From an uncultured Alistipes sp. (lineage in GTDB: Bacteria > Bacteroidota > Bacteroidia > Bacteroidales > Rikenellaceae): 64,000 nt of DNA. The position numbers and the translations under genes are program-made. Of the stretch, positions 45,274 through 55,106 are shown one piece after another (the first letter of the stretch is position 1; each line of letters begins with the position of its first letter). The stretch spans positions 1 through 64,000 of the forward strand of contig CALUIK010000004.1 of assembly GCA_944320685.1 (NCBI GenBank), given 5' to 3'. Under the pieces are notes generated by a model. The model searched no databases, was not told where the DNA came from, and saw only the letters and a program-made list of their open reading frames with translations.

Positions 45274-45378
45274 TCGCACGCTCTGGCGTTATTCACGGTA
45301 AGTGGAATGCGTCGTAGAGCGCAACCCGGACTGCGGCCGCTCTGGAGACTGCGGCGCGGTCCATAAACATTAAACTTT

Positions 45379-45651
45379 ATGGCTTATTTAACTGCAGAGA
45401 AAAAGCAGGAGCTTTTCGGCAAGTACGGCAAGTCTAACACCGATACGGGTTCTCCAGAGAGCCAGATCGCGCTGTTTTCGTACCGTATCAGCCACCTTAC
45501 TGAGCACCTCAAGAACAACAAGCACGACTTCGGTACGCAGCGCGCACTGCTGCGTCTGGTAGGTAAGCGCCGCCAGCTGCTCGAGTACTTGAAGGAGGTG
45601 GATATCGAGCGTTACCGTTCGATCATCAAGACTCTCAACCTCCGCAAGTAA
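45379..45651 (+). CDS. rpsO: 30S ribosomal protein S15
   Basis: The 90-aa protein matches S15 throughout ([29 protein letters not shown], then [27 protein letters not shown] and the end [12 protein letters not shown]). It binds the central domain of 16S rRNA. The rpsO-pnp order, with a terminator between, is the same as in many bacteria. Confidence 0.98.
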   Translation: MAYLTAEKKQELFGKYGKSNTDTGSPESQIALFSYRISHLTEHLKNNKHDFGTQRALLRLVGKRRQLLEYLKEVDIERYRSIIKTLNLRK

Positions 45652-45671
45652 TTCCTTCCGAGGTGGACGAA

Positions 45672-45701
45672 TGAAGGTAACCGCTGCGTTACCTTCATTT
45701 T
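45672..45701 (+). terminator. rpsO-pnp intergenic terminator
   Basis: tgaaggtaac at 45672-45681 pairs with gttaccttca at 45688-45697 around a 6-nt loop, followed by tttt. It may only partly stop transcription, since pnp starts 38 nt on without an obvious promoter. Confidence 0.85.
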
Positions 45702-45734
45702 GTATGACATTTTTATTTGACGATAGATTATAGT

Positions 45735-47960
45735 ATGGAAGAAAAGAAGTTGTACAATGCTGTACAAAAAACGATCACGCTGGCGGACGGCCGTCAGATA
45801 ATGATCGAGACCGGAAAGCTGGCCAAGCAGGCCGATGGCTCGGTGGTCGTAAAGATGGGCGACACGATGCTGCTCGGTACTGTTGTGGCGGCCAAGGATG
45901 CCAAGGAGGGAACCGATTTCATGCCTCTTCAGGTGGAGTACAAGGAGAAGTTCGCCTCGTGCGGACGGTTCCCCGGCGGGTTCATGAAACGCGAAGGCAA
46001 GGCCAGCGATGCCGAGGTGCTCGTGGCGCGTCTTATAGACCGTGCGCTGCGCCCGCTATTCCCTGCCGACTATCATGCCGAGGTATTCGTCACGGTTAAC
46101 CTGATCTCGGCAGACAAGGATATTCAACCCGACGCATTGGCCGGATTGGCGGCTTCTGCCGCACTGGCTGTGTCGGACATACCTTTCGGCGGCCCCATTT
46201 CGGAGGTGCGCGTAGCCCGTATCGGCGGCGAATATGTCATCAATCCCAACTTCTCGCAGATGGCCGATGCCGATCTCGACATCATGGTCGGCGGTACGAT
46301 CGACAACATCCTGATGGTCGAGGGCGAGATGAAGGAGGTTTCGGAGGATGTGATGCTCGGAGCCATCAAGTTCGCACATGAGGAGATCAAGAAGCAGTGC
46401 GCCGTGCAGATCGAGCTCTCGAAGGAGCTCGGCAAGGATGTCAAGCGCACCTACTGCCACGAGGTGAACGACGAGGAGCTGCGCCAAACCATAATCAAGG
46501 AGCTCTACGACAAGGCATACGCCATAGCTACCAGCGGTACCACGAAGCACGAGCGCAGCGACGCCTTCGATGCTCTGGAGGCGGAGTTCGCCTCGCGCTA
46601 CAGCGAGGAGGAGCTTGTGGAGAAGGCTCCCCTGATCCACAAATATTTCCACGACGACGTGATGAAGAAGGCCATGCGCAACATGATCCTCGACGAGGGC
46701 AAGCGTCTGGACGGCCGCCGCACCGACGAGATCCGTCCCATCTGGTGCGAGGTGGGTTATCTGCCCGCCGCCCACGGCTCGGCCATCTTCACCCGTGGCG
46801 AGACGCAGTCGCTGACGACCGTTACGCTCGGTACCAAACTCGACGAGAAGATGATCGACGAGGTGCTGGTGCAGGGCTCTGAAAAATTCGTGCTGCACTA
46901 CAATTTCCCGCCTTTCTCGACGGGCGAGGCGCGTCCCGCGCGCGGCGTGAGCCGCCGCGAGATCGGCCACGGCCATCTGGCATGGCGTGCGCTCAAGCCT
47001 ATGATACCCACGGGCGAGGCTATGCCCTATGCGTTGCGCGTCGTATCGGATATTCTCGAGTCGAACGGTTCGTCGTCCATGGCTACCGTATGTGCCGGAA
47101 CGCTGGCGCTGATGGATGCCGGTGTCAAGATCAAGAAACCCGTGTCGGGTATCGCCATGGGCCTTATCTCGGATTCGGCTACGGGCCGCTGGGCCGTGCT
47201 GTCGGATATTCTGGGCGATGAGGATCACCTCGGCGACATGGACTTCAAGGTTACGGGTACGCGCGACGGCATTACCGCCACGCAGATGGATATAAAGGTA
47301 GACGGCCTTTCGTACGAGGTGCTCGCCAAGGCTTTGGAGCAGGCGCGTGTGGGCCGTATGCATATTCTGGACAAGATCACGGAGTGCATTGCGGAGCCGC
47401 GTGCCGATTACCGTCCGTTCGTCCCGCGCATCGTGCAGATCACCATACCCAAGGACTTCATCGGCGCCGTTATCGGCCCGGGCGGAAAGGTCATTCAGGA
47501 TATACAGAAGACGACCAATACCACCATCACCATCACCGAGAACGACGAGGCCGGCGTGGTGGATATCTTCGGCGTGGACAAGGAGGCTCTGGATGGAGCT
47601 CTGGAGCGTATCAAGGGCATTGTTGCCGTGCCGGAGGTAGGCGAGGTGTACGAGGGCAAGATCAAGAGCATCGTTGCATTCGGCGCCTTCGTGGAGATAC
47701 TGCCGGGCAAGGAGGCGCTTCTCCACATTTCGGAGATCGACTACAAGCGTTTCGAGACCATGGAGGAGACGGGCCTGCACGAGGGCGACATGATACAAGT
47801 GAAGCTCATCGGTGTGGACGCCAAGACCAACAAGTACAAGCTCTCGCACAAGGTGCTTCTTCCGAAGCCCGAGGGCTGGGTCGAGCGCGAGCGCAAGCCT
47901 CGTGAGCCCCGCGAGGGCGGCAAGCCCCACGGCGAGAGGCGTGAACCGCGCCGCAGGTGA
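45735..47960 (+). CDS. pnp: Polyribonucleotide nucleotidyltransferase
   Basis: The 741-aa 3'-5' phosphorolytic exoribonuclease has two RNase PH domains (first with [28 protein letters not shown] near 62-90; second with [14 protein letters not shown] near 355 and the [10 protein letters not shown] block near 470), a KH domain ([21 protein letters not shown] near 570-590) and an S1 domain ([21 protein letters not shown] near 634). A basic tail of about 25 residues follows. The ATG at 45735 was chosen over a TTG 18 nt upstream. It works with RNase Y in mRNA decay; both are in this window. Confidence 0.98.
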   Translation: MEEKKLYNAVQKTITLADGRQIMIETGKLAKQADGSVVVKMGDTMLLGTVVAAKDAKEGTDFMPLQVEYKEKFASCGRFPGGFMKREGKASDAEVLVARLIDRALRPLFPADYHAEVFVTVNLISADKDIQPDALAGLAASAALAVSDIPFGGPISEVRVARIGGEYVINPNFSQMADADLDIMVGGTIDNILMVEGEMKEVSEDVMLGAIKFAHEEIKKQCAVQIELSKELGKDVKRTYCHEVNDEELRQTIIKELYDKAYAIATSGTTKHERSDAFDALEAEFASRYSEEELVEKAPLIHKYFHDDVMKKAMRNMILDEGKRLDGRRTDEIRPIWCEVGYLPAAHGSAIFTRGETQSLTTVTLGTKLDEKMIDEVLVQGSEKFVLHYNFPPFSTGEARPARGVSRREIGHGHLAWRALKPMIPTGEAMPYALRVVSDILESNGSSSMATVCAGTLALMDAGVKIKKPVSGIAMGLISDSATGRWAVLSDILGDEDHLGDMDFKVTGTRDGITATQMDIKVDGLSYEVLAKALEQARVGRMHILDKITECIAEPRADYRPFVPRIVQITIPKDFIGAVIGPGGKVIQDIQKTTNTTITITENDEAGVVDIFGVDKEALDGALERIKGIVAVPEVGEVYEGKIKSIVAFGAFVEILPGKEALLHISEIDYKRFETMEETGLHEGDMIQVKLIGVDAKTNKYKLSHKVLLPKPEGWVERERKPREPREGGKPHGERREPRRR

Positions 47961-48012
47961 CGTGCGGGTACTGTGAGAAAAATTTTATAACCCAATGTTT
48001 ACGATAAAAGTT

Positions 48013-49767
48013 ATGAGAAACACATTGAAGCTGTTGGTAGCCGTTGCGGCTGTATCCGTAGCATTGACCGGGTGCAACTGTTTCGGCAAGATGGCCAAGC
48101 AACAGAACGAGGTGACGATAAGCTGTACCCCCGATGTCTTGGCTTTGAACAACGGCAAGGTTTCGGCCGACATCACGGTCAAGTTCCCTGCCGAGTATTA
48201 CAACAAGAAGGCGGTGCTGAAGGTAACTCCTGTCATCGTGTTCGCCGACGGCGAGGTGGAGGGTGCCACGAAGTATTTTCAGGGTACTGCTATCCACGAC
48301 AACTATACCGTCGTTGATTCGGACATGGGCGGATCGTTTACCCAGCATGTCGAGTTCCCGTATGATGCGCGTATGCAGCAGAGCGAGTTGCAGCTGCGTA
48401 TCGAGGTGAAGTGCCCCAGCGGCAAATGCAAGACTTTCACGCTGGTTGACGCCAACACGGGTCTGCTTCCGACCAAGGCTCAGGCTGCGGCTCTGGCTGC
48501 TGGCGGTGCCGAGGCCGACGCCATCAGGCGGGCTTTCGGCCTTACGATCGCCAAGGGTGTGAATACGCTGCAGAACGATCTGGATTATGCCGCTGTTATG
48601 AGCGAGACTGCGAACGACTATAAGAATGTGACCACGGTCGTTACGAAGGCCGACATTATGTATGCGATCAACTCGTCGCGCGTGACGAATGCCGCCGCCA
48701 GCACCGACGAGCTCAAGGCTTTCAAGGATAACGTGGTGGAGACGCAGGGCAACGACCGCGCCACACAGAAGCTCTACGTGAACGGTTACGCGTCGCCCGA
48801 CGGCCCCGAGAAGTTCAACGACAAATTGTCGTCGGCGCGTTCGGAGTCGGGCAAGAAGGCTGCCGAGAATCTGCTCAAGGGCACCGGTATGGATCTCGAC
48901 GCCGCTTCTTACGGTGAGGACTGGGAAGGCTTCAAGGAGTTGGTAGCCGCATCGGATATCGAGGACAAGGATATTATCCTTCAGGTTCTGAGCCGCTACG
49001 ATTCTTCGTCGCAGCGTGAGTCCGAGATTAAGAACATGTCGGCGGTATTCACCGCCCTGAAGAAGGAGATCCTGCCCAAGCTGCGCCGTGCGCAGTTGGT
49101 TAACAGCACCGATATCAAGGGTAAGACCGATGCCGAGATGTTGGAGCTTATCAATTCGGGCCGTCTGGACGAGCTCACGAACGAGGAGTTGCTCTACATG
49201 GCCGAGAGTGTCGTGGAGAACAATATGGGCAAGGCCCGTATTCTGGAGTATACTGCAAAGAAGTTCAATGATGCGCGTGCGTACAACAATCTCGGCGTGG
49301 TGTATGCCGACATGGACGAGATGGCGAAGGCTCTCTCCTCTTTCGAGCGTGCCGCACAGCTGGGCCTGAACAACAACGAGATCAACAGCAACCTTGCACT
49401 GGCATACCTCGCCAATGGCAACATGGCCAAGGCCGAGCAGTACGCCACTGCTGCCGATGCCCGCACGAAGGCCATGATAGCGGCCGCACAGGGCAATTAC
49501 AGCCCTGCCGCATCTACCCTGACGGGCTACAATGCGGCAATCGCCAACGTCATGAACAACGACCTGACGGCCGCCAAGCGCGCCATCGTGTCGGACGACT
49601 CGGCCGAGGCGGACTACCTGCGCGCCGTGATCGCTTCGAAGGAGGGTGACCTCGATACCGCTAAGACGCAGCTCCGCAGTGCTATCGGCAAGGATGCCGC
49701 TTTGGCTGAGAAGGCACAGAAGGATGTCAACCTCTCTAACCTTTTTGCCAGCGGTTTCAAGCTGTAG
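48013..49767 (+). CDS. Lipoprotein with OmpA-like and TPR regions
   Basis: The 584-aa protein has a lipoprotein signal (MRNTLKLLVAVAAVSVALTG, lipid Cys21). After a beta-rich N-terminal region (residues about 30-150), an OmpA-like peptidoglycan-binding stretch appears near 255-290 (LYVNGYASPDGPEKFNDKLSSARS), then TPR-type helices from about 415 to 470 (ARAYNNLGVVYADMDEMAKALSSFERAAQLG). Related proteins in Bacteroidota are abundant cell-envelope lipoproteins of unknown function. An in-frame ATG at 47995 is an alternative start, but the one at 48013 gives the better signal peptide. It is monocistronic with a terminator after it. Confidence 0.85.
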   Translation: MRNTLKLLVAVAAVSVALTGCNCFGKMAKQQNEVTISCTPDVLALNNGKVSADITVKFPAEYYNKKAVLKVTPVIVFADGEVEGATKYFQGTAIHDNYTVVDSDMGGSFTQHVEFPYDARMQQSELQLRIEVKCPSGKCKTFTLVDANTGLLPTKAQAAALAAGGAEADAIRRAFGLTIAKGVNTLQNDLDYAAVMSETANDYKNVTTVVTKADIMYAINSSRVTNAAASTDELKAFKDNVVETQGNDRATQKLYVNGYASPDGPEKFNDKLSSARSESGKKAAENLLKGTGMDLDAASYGEDWEGFKELVAASDIEDKDIILQVLSRYDSSSQRESEIKNMSAVFTALKKEILPKLRRAQLVNSTDIKGKTDAEMLELINSGRLDELTNEELLYMAESVVENNMGKARILEYTAKKFNDARAYNNLGVVYADMDEMAKALSSFERAAQLGLNNNEINSNLALAYLANGNMAKAEQYATAADARTKAMIAAAQGNYSPAASTLTGYNAAIANVMNNDLTAAKRAIVSDDSAEADYLRAVIASKEGDLDTAKTQLRSAIGKDAALAEKAQKDVNLSNLFASGFKL

Positions 49768-49809
49768 TGGCGGCGATGTCGTGAGCGGAGCGATCCGCGA
49801 AGGTGTTTT

Positions 49810-49841
49810 CCCGATCCGTGCTGTGCGGATCGGGATTTTTT
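49810..49841 (+). terminator. Terminator of the OmpA/TPR lipoprotein gene
   Basis: cccgatccg at 49810-49818 pairs with cggatcggg at 49826-49834, followed by atttttt. Confidence 0.94.
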
Positions 49842-49876
49842 GTGTGCGGCGGCTCGTGTTTTGTGACAGAAATTAG

Positions 49877-49884
49877 TACCTTTG
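49877..49884 (+). promoter_or_regulatory. deoC -7 box
   Basis: TACCTTTG lies 95 nt upstream of the deoC ATG. No -33 box at the usual distance. Confidence 0.55.
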
Positions 49885-49979
49885 TCTGAAGGTAAGAAGA
49901 AGTGTGACATGCGCCCGCTGGCGGCGATTCGGCAGGTTGTGCCCTGCGGCGGCCGTGCGGCGCGTAAAACGATACAGCG

Positions 49980-50855
49980 ATGGAGTACGAGAATCATCTG
50001 AAGGAGTATGCGGCCGCCCCTTCGGCCGCGGAGGTTGCAGTGTTGGCTGATGGCATGCGTGCCGCGTCGGCGCGCAATCTGAACGGTGAGGTCTACCGCT
50101 TCTGCTATTCGGCCATAGACCTAACTACGTTGTCCTGTACCGATTCCGAGGCGTCGGTCGGGGCGTTTGCCCGCCGCTGCGTCGAGTTCGGCGGAAGTTA
50201 TCCCCATCTGCCCAATGTGGCCTCGATATGCGTCTACCCGTCGTTTGTCGAGACTGTAGGCGTGGCCGTGGACGGTACACCGATGCGTATCACGAGTGTG
50301 ACTGGCGGATTCCCTTCGTCGCAGACATTCCTCGAAGTCAAGATGCTCGAAACTGCAATGGCTATCGAGAACGGTGCCGACGAAGTCGACGTTGTGATGA
50401 ATGTCGGCAAGGTGATAACCGGAGCGTGCGATGAGGCGGCAAACGAGATTGAGGTGCTGCGCGAGGAGGCGCGCGACGTCGTGCTGAAGGTCATACTCGA
50501 AACAGGAGCGCTGAAGACTCCCGAACTGATCCGCCGCGCTTCGTTGCTGGCGATGCTTGCGGGGGCCGATTTTATCAAGACCTCGACGGGCAAGATCGAC
50601 GTGGCGGCCACGCCCGAGGCGGCCGTGGTGATGTGCCGTGCCATACGTGACTATTATGGGCACACCGGCCGCAAGGTAGGGTTCAAGGCCGCGGGCGGCA
50701 TACGTACGGCCGAGGATGCCGCGCTCTATTATACCATCGTCGAGGAGATCCTCGGCGCGGAGTGGCTTACGACCGACCTCTTCCGCATAGGGGCCTCGTC
50801 GGCGGCGAACAACCTTCTGTCGGCAATAGAGGGGCATCCTGTCAAGTACTATTAG
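49980..50855 (+). CDS. deoC: Deoxyribose-phosphate aldolase
   Basis: The 291-aa class I aldolase splits deoxyribose-5-phosphate into acetaldehyde and glyceraldehyde-3-phosphate. The Schiff-base lysine is in DFIKTSTGK near residue 198, and the second catalytic lysine in RKVGFKAAGGIRT near 230. VASICVYPSFV near 79 and MNVGKVITG near 140 are also conserved. The N-terminal extension of about 40 residues before SAIDLTTLSCTD is usual in this phylum. It is a single gene ending at a GC-rich hairpin. Confidence 0.95.
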   Translation: MEYENHLKEYAAAPSAAEVAVLADGMRAASARNLNGEVYRFCYSAIDLTTLSCTDSEASVGAFARRCVEFGGSYPHLPNVASICVYPSFVETVGVAVDGTPMRITSVTGGFPSSQTFLEVKMLETAMAIENGADEVDVVMNVGKVITGACDEAANEIEVLREEARDVVLKVILETGALKTPELIRRASLLAMLAGADFIKTSTGKIDVAATPEAAVVMCRAIRDYYGHTGRKVGFKAAGGIRTAEDAALYYTIVEEILGAEWLTTDLFRIGASSAANNLLSAIEGHPVKYY

Positions 50856-50925
50856 CGGGGCCATGCCTGCTTTCTGCTTTTATCGGTATAAGGCGGAAGG
50901 CGGCTGTCACCTATTCATGAAACAT

Positions 50926-50952
50926 GCGCGGCGGACCGAAAGTCCGCCGCGC
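50926..50952. terminator. GC-rich hairpin between deoC and the XRE operon
   Basis: gcgcggcggac at 50926-50936 pairs with gtccgccgcgc at 50942-50952 around cgaaa. Both convergent transcripts could end here, though neither side has a strong T-run. Confidence 0.75.
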
Positions 50953-50981
50953 GTTGCGTTGCTTATGGTCGGCGATGCGGG

Positions 50982-51182
50982 TCACTCCCCGTCGTCGAGT
51001 TGAAACAGCTCCTCGACGGGACGCGAGAATATGCGGGCTATCTTGAGCGCCAGTACCGTTGAGGGTACGAAGCGGCCGCTCTCGATGGCGTTTATCGTCT
51101 GGCGGCTGACGCCCGCCTCGTCGGCCAGCCGCTGCTGGGTCATGCGTACCTCGGCGCGCGCCACGCGGATCCTATTCTTCAT
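50982..51182 (-). CDS. XRE-family helix-turn-helix regulator
   Basis: The 66-aa protein is a single HTH domain (MTQQRLADEAGVSRQTINAI with the recognition helix near residues 27-34, then PSTVLALKIARIFSRPVEELF). This short Cro/CI-like type often adjoins small membrane proteins. It is the last of three overlapping genes: its start lies inside the 3' end of the preceding gene (11-nt overlap). A perfect inverted repeat at 52137-52156 over the operon promoter is a likely binding site for it. Confidence 0.9.
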   Translation of the reverse strand: MKNRIRVARAEVRMTQQRLADEAGVSRQTINAIESGRFVPSTVLALKIARIFSRPVEELFQLDDGE

Positions 51183-51639
51183 GGTCTGCTGTGCGGTTTA
51201 TCCGCCACATGCGCCATCGGAAGATGAGCATGAAGAGCAGCGGGGTGGTTATCATGTTCCATATCATGAAATAGAGGAATGTTAAGTTGTAGAGTGCAAG
51301 GGCCGCAATGACGGTCACTGCCGTGTTGACGTAGAGTGCCGTGAGCAGGGCGTTGAGCCGTACGGCGCCTGTCATCTCGTCTTCGATACGCTCGCGCGAG
51401 CAGGCGATGAAGATCGAGCCCACGCAGAGACCTATGATGGCAATGTTGTTCAGCAGGTGTGTCATGCCCTCGGATGCGAGTGCGGCGAAGAGCTGCGACT
51501 CGGTATCGGCGGGGAGCAGGTATGACGGCCAGCCGTTATAACCGTCGAGTGTCATCAGTATCCCGACGACGGCTGCTATGGCAAATACCGCCGCTCCGAT
51601 GCGTCGGAACGGGTACGGCAGAAGAATCAGGCGTTTCAT
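51172..51639 (-). CDS. Four-helix membrane protein, paralogue B of the XRE operon
   Basis: The 155-aa protein has four predicted membrane spans (about residues 12-30, 60-80, 98-118 and 122-142). After the second span it has IACSRERIEDEM followed by RLNALL, nearly the same as in the gene upstream of it. No known domain is recognised. It overlaps both neighbours (4 nt upstream, 11 nt downstream), so it must be translated together with them. Function unknown; a membrane partner or signal source for the XRE protein is an inference. Confidence 0.82.
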   Translation of the reverse strand: MKRLILLPYPFRRIGAAVFAIAAVVGILMTLDGYNGWPSYLLPADTESQLFAALASEGMTHLLNNIAIIGLCVGSIFIACSRERIEDEMTGAVRLNALLTALYVNTAVTVIAALALYNLTFLYFMIWNMITTPLLFMLIFRWRMWRINRTADHEE

Positions 51640-52082
51640 AGCGATGAGTGTTTACGGTTGCGTGCAATGCTTATGCGGAACAGGGCCTCGTAGGCCCAGA
51701 AGAGGAGTGTGGGAGATGAGAGAAAGAGGGCAAGGCCATTGTATATGTCTGCGCCCGTAAGGATGGATACGATGGTTATTACCGTGAAAAGCGCAAAGGC
51801 GGCGTATGCCACTGTGGCGAGTGCGCGCAGGCGCATGGCCGAGACCATCTCGTCCTCGACCTTCTCGCGCGAACAGGCGATGAGAAGGAGTGAGAGATAC
51901 ACCGCGGCGAGGATCACCCGTGTGAGGGGCTGCGCCTTTGCGGCGTCTGCCGTGGCCGCACCGTCGGGCAGGGCGCCTGCGGGGATGTCGAATATCAGCG
52001 CCGCGGCCGCCGCCACAAGCGAGGCGAGCAGCAGCAGCCAACCTGCGGTCTGGAAGGCGTGCGGCAAGAGAAATCGTTTCAT
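51636..52082 (-). CDS. Four-helix membrane protein, paralogue A of the XRE operon
   Basis: The 148-aa protein has four predicted membrane spans (about 10-32, 53-72, 88-110, 112-135). The loop after the second span, IACSREKVEDEM with RLRALAT, matches the next gene, so the two arose by duplication. An in-frame ATG at 52106 would add eight residues. Its stop overlaps the next start by four bases (ATGA). It is the first gene after the promoter at 52134-52165. No family with known function is recognised. Confidence 0.82.
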   Translation of the reverse strand: MKRFLLPHAFQTAGWLLLLASLVAAAAALIFDIPAGALPDGAATADAAKAQPLTRVILAAVYLSLLLIACSREKVEDEMVSAMRLRALATVAYAAFALFTVITIVSILTGADIYNGLALFLSSPTLLFWAYEALFRISIARNRKHSSL

Positions 52083-52133
52083 TGTCGTTTGTTTTTTGCG
52101 GTTCATTTACTGTGTACGTATTCGAATACAATG

Positions 52134-52165
52134 CAAATGTAAAGTAAAATTTACATTTTGACAAA
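52134..52165 (-). promoter_or_regulatory. Promoter of the XRE/membrane protein operon
   Basis: On the minus strand TTTG (52165-52162) and TACATTTG (52141-52134) have a 20-bp spacer, a full consensus match, about 50 nt upstream of the first ATG. Confidence 0.85.
52137..52156. promoter_or_regulatory. Putative XRE operator, inverted repeat over the -7 box
   Basis: ATGTAAA at 52137-52143 and TTTACAT at 52150-52156 form a perfect 7-bp inverted repeat with a 6-bp spacer. It overlaps half of the -7 box and part of the spacer, so a bound dimer would block RNA polymerase. Autoregulation by the XRE protein is the simplest reading. Confidence 0.65.
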
Positions 52166-52284
52166 TATCCAAGACAAATTTTTCACGCTGTTCATCTACT
52201 TTTGCATCGTCTCTGCCGTGTGGGTGTGGTTTATTTCTCTGTTGCTTAGGCCGATATGTTTCGGAGCAAAGGGTATAAAAAACG

Positions 52285-52314
52285 GGCGGCGGGCCCGAAA
52301 GAGGGCCCGCCGCC
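52285..52314 (-). terminator. Terminator of the secreted protein gene
   Basis: A 12-bp GC stem (52285-52296 with 52303-52314) with loop gaaaga; on the minus strand it is followed by cgttttttat. It lies 23 nt past the stop. Confidence 0.95.
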
Positions 52315-52337
52315 AAAGGGTGGTTGCGTGTCGTGAA

Positions 52338-53222
52338 TTATTCCCGTCCGTGAGCTACCGAGCCTGACGCGCGGCTGCTGCCCATGGGATAACCGTCGCT
52401 CGTGGTGACATACTGTGCGCCGCGATTATCCGTGCCGCCGTATTCCCACAAGATCTCGTTGTACTTCGACTCGTTGATTTTACATTTGTCGGAGTTAAAA
52501 ACGGCCGAGGCTGTACACTCCCAGCCCTTGCTGTTATACATGTCGCAATGGCTGCGGCGGTCGCGCAGGATACCCTCGGTGTCGAATGTCGAGCTTGCGG
52601 CGAGATTGACCTCCCACAGCGGCAGGTCGATGACGTTGACCGAGCGTACCTCCTTTTTGAATCCGCGCTCTCCGCCGTTGGTGCTCTCCTCATCTACGAT
52701 ATATACATCATGTACGGCATACGTCGCTACATTGTCATAGATTAAGCCGTCGTCGGGCGAGGCGAGGGCCTTTGTCGTGTAGGTGTGGCCGTTGTGGCTC
52801 CATGTGAGCCGGATCACGTCCGTGGGCTGCGTGGCAATGACGTGACGTATCTGGTCGCGCACGGCCATGCCGCAATATTCGTAATCCTTGCGCAGCGAGC
52901 CCCACGTCTGGAAGTCATAGTCGCGGTGGCCGTCGGCATAGATGTCGGTGTAGACCGTGTAGCTCTCGTCGGCGAATATCTCGTCGACCAGCTCTTGGGC
53001 CTCCTGTACCGATCCGATACGCCCGAGATATTCATATCCGACGAGTTTGAGCCGGCGGTCGGTCTCTTGGCCGATCTGCATGCCGTTTTGCAGTTGTTCC
53101 TCCCATGCGGGCTTAAGGTAAGTGTCGGTCGCGGCCTCAGTCTGAGATGCTGATGCCGTGGATATCGTCGCGGCCATGGCTGCAACGACAGCGGCGATGG
53201 TGAAGCTGAGTCTCTTTTTCAT
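52338..53222 (-). CDS. Secreted protein of unknown function
   Basis: The 294-aa product has a signal peptide (MKKRLSFTIAAVVAAMAATISTASA, cleavage likely near residue 25). The mature part is rich in Asp, Tyr and Thr, with a likely mixed alpha/beta fold, five cysteines (three in the C-terminal third, in SHCDMYNSKGWECTASAVFNSDKC-like spacing), and a final Ser/Gly-rich segment. No family is recognised. It is a single gene with a strong terminator; no clear TAnnTTTG box is seen upstream in 53223-53400, which is AT-rich but otherwise featureless. Confidence 0.78.
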   Translation of the reverse strand: MKKRLSFTIAAVVAAMAATISTASASQTEAATDTYLKPAWEEQLQNGMQIGQETDRRLKLVGYEYLGRIGSVQEAQELVDEIFADESYTVYTDIYADGHRDYDFQTWGSLRKDYEYCGMAVRDQIRHVIATQPTDVIRLTWSHNGHTYTTKALASPDDGLIYDNVATYAVHDVYIVDEESTNGGERGFKKEVRSVNVIDLPLWEVNLAASSTFDTEGILRDRRSHCDMYNSKGWECTASAVFNSDKCKINESKYNEILWEYGGTDNRGAQYVTTSDGYPMGSSRASGSVAHGRE

Positions 53223-53404
53223 GGCTGTATGGTTTGAAGGTTGATGGCGCAGTATACGGTCAGTCTTTGGCCTCTTTGTGCTTTTTGCTTAAGTGTTAGC
53301 AAGTTAATGTTTTTTTTTCGTATGCGCAAATATTCTTGTGTTTTTTTTATTAAATGATTAAGGCGACTGTTACACATCTTATATATTATGTAAGGTGTGT
53401 GTAC

Positions 53405-53440
53405 GAAAAGAGCCGCCCCTTTTGTGAAGGGCGGCTCCTT
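53405..53440 (-). terminator. prfC terminator
   Basis: gagccgccc at 53410-53418 pairs with gggcggctc at 53429-53437; on the minus strand the hairpin is followed by ttttcg, 30 nt past the prfC stop. Confidence 0.88.
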
Positions 53441-53467
53441 GTATGGATCGTGGCGCTTGTGCGTGGA

Positions 53468-55051
53468 TTAGAATTCCGACGTAAAGTGGAAACGGATATC
53501 CTTGAAGTTCTCCTGTGCGAGGGCCAGTGCGTAGCTCGTGTCGGCGAGGAAGACGTCGCGGCCATGCTTGTCGACGGCCATGTTGGCGTGCTTGCGTCGC
53601 TTGAAGTCGGCCAGCTGCTCGGCATTGTCGCTCTCGATCCAGCACGCCTTGTGTATAGATATTGGCTCCCAGCGGCACGAGGCGCCGTACTCATGCTCCA
53701 GACGGTACTGTATGACCTCGAACTGCAGCGCGCCCACGGTGCCGATGATCTTGCGGCCGTTAAGACTCGAGGTGAACAACTGCGCCACGCCCTCGTCCAT
53801 AAGCTGGTCGATACCCTTGGCCAGCTGCTTGAACTTCATCGGGTCGGCATTCTCGATATATCGGAACAGCTCGGGTGAGAATGACGGTATGCCCGTGAAC
53901 TTGAGTTTCTCACCCTCGGTGAAGGTGTCGCCGATCTTGAAGGTACCCGTATCGTGCAGGCCGACGATGTCGCCCGGGTATGCGAAGTCGATCACAGACT
54001 TCTTCTCGGCCATGAAGGCTGTGGGCGACGAGAACTTCATCTGCTTGCCGCTGCGTACGTGCAGGTAGTTCTTGTTGCGCTCGAAGGTGCCCGAACATAT
54101 CTTCAGGAAGGCGATGCGGTCGCGGTGGTTCGGGTCCATGTTGGCGTGTATCTTGAAGACGAAGCCCGTCATCTTGGGCTCGTCGGGATAGACCGTACGT
54201 GTCTCCGTGGTCGAGGGGCGCGGCGAGGGGGCTATGCGTATGAAGCACTCGAGAAGCTCGCGCACGCCGAAGTTGTTGACGGCCGATCCGAAGAATACGG
54301 GCGCAACCTCCCCGCGCAGGTAGGCGTCGCGGTCGAAGGGGTCGTAGACTCCCTCCACAAGTTCGAGGTTCTCGCGCAGCTGCGCGGCAAAGCGCGGCGT
54401 GATGTATGTGTCGAGCTCGGGCGACGAGATGTCGTCGAACTCCACGGTCGAGGCGTCGGCCGTCTGCCGCTCGTCGCTCGTGAAAAGCGAGAGATTGTGT
54501 TCGTAGATGTTGTATACGCCGCGGAAGGTCTCGCCGCTCGATATGGGGAATGCCAGCGGCCGCACCTTGATCTTAAGTTCGCGCTCCACCTCGTCCAGCA
54601 GGTCGAAAGGGTCCTTGCAGGGACGGTCGAGTTTGTTGATGAAGACCATGACGGGCGTGTTGCGCATGCGGCATACGTTCATCAGCTTGCGTGTCTGCGT
54701 CTCGACGCCCTTGGCGCCGTCGATGACGATGATGACCGAATCGACCGCGGTAAGCGTACGGTAGGTATCCTCGGCGAAGTCCTCGTGGCCCGGGGTGTCG
54801 AGGATGTTTATCTTGACGTTCTTGTAGTCGAAGCCCATGACCGACGTCGCTACCGAGATGCCGCGCTGGCGCTCGATCTCCATGAAATCGGACGTGGCGC
54901 CCTTCTTTATCTTGTTGCTCTTGACGGCCCCGGCTACGTGTATGGCCCCGCCGAAGAGAAGCAGTTTCTCGGTGAGGGTGGTCTTTCCAGCATCGGGGTG
55001 CGATATGATCGCAAAGGTTCTGCGCTTGGTTATTTCATCGATCAACGCCAT
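53468..55051 (-). CDS. prfC: Peptide chain release factor 3
   Basis: The 527-aa GTPase recycles RF1/RF2 after termination. The G motifs are intact: [15 protein letters not shown] near residues 17-31, GISVATSV (switch I) near 64, DTPGHEDF near 86-93 and INKLDRPC near 140. RF3-specific regions ([13 protein letters not shown] and the C-terminal [13 protein letters not shown]) confirm it is not EF-G. The ATG at 55051 starts the conserved part; the long in-frame extension upstream has no similarity. Promoter at 55075-55106. Confidence 0.97.
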   Translation of the reverse strand: MALIDEITKRRTFAIISHPDAGKTTLTEKLLLFGGAIHVAGAVKSNKIKKGATSDFMEIERQRGISVATSVMGFDYKNVKINILDTPGHEDFAEDTYRTLTAVDSVIIVIDGAKGVETQTRKLMNVCRMRNTPVMVFINKLDRPCKDPFDLLDEVERELKIKVRPLAFPISSGETFRGVYNIYEHNLSLFTSDERQTADASTVEFDDISSPELDTYITPRFAAQLRENLELVEGVYDPFDRDAYLRGEVAPVFFGSAVNNFGVRELLECFIRIAPSPRPSTTETRTVYPDEPKMTGFVFKIHANMDPNHRDRIAFLKICSGTFERNKNYLHVRSGKQMKFSSPTAFMAEKKSVIDFAYPGDIVGLHDTGTFKIGDTFTEGEKLKFTGIPSFSPELFRYIENADPMKFKQLAKGIDQLMDEGVAQLFTSSLNGRKIIGTVGALQFEVIQYRLEHEYGASCRWEPISIHKACWIESDNAEQLADFKRRKHANMAVDKHGRDVFLADTSYALALAQENFKDIRFHFTSEF

Positions 55052-55074
55052 GTCTCGTGGATTTATTTTGCCTG

Positions 55075-55106
55075 CAAAGATAACACTCCCGCGGCGGCCC
55101 TGCAAG
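55075..55106 (-). promoter_or_regulatory. prfC promoter
   Basis: CTTG (55106-55103) and TATCTTTG (55082-55075) on the minus strand, 20-bp spacer, 23 nt upstream of the ATG. Confidence 0.8.

Noticed and set aside
46056..47930. 624-codon frame antisense to pnp
   Set aside because: Shadow frame; the pnp protein is intact with all domains on the other strand.
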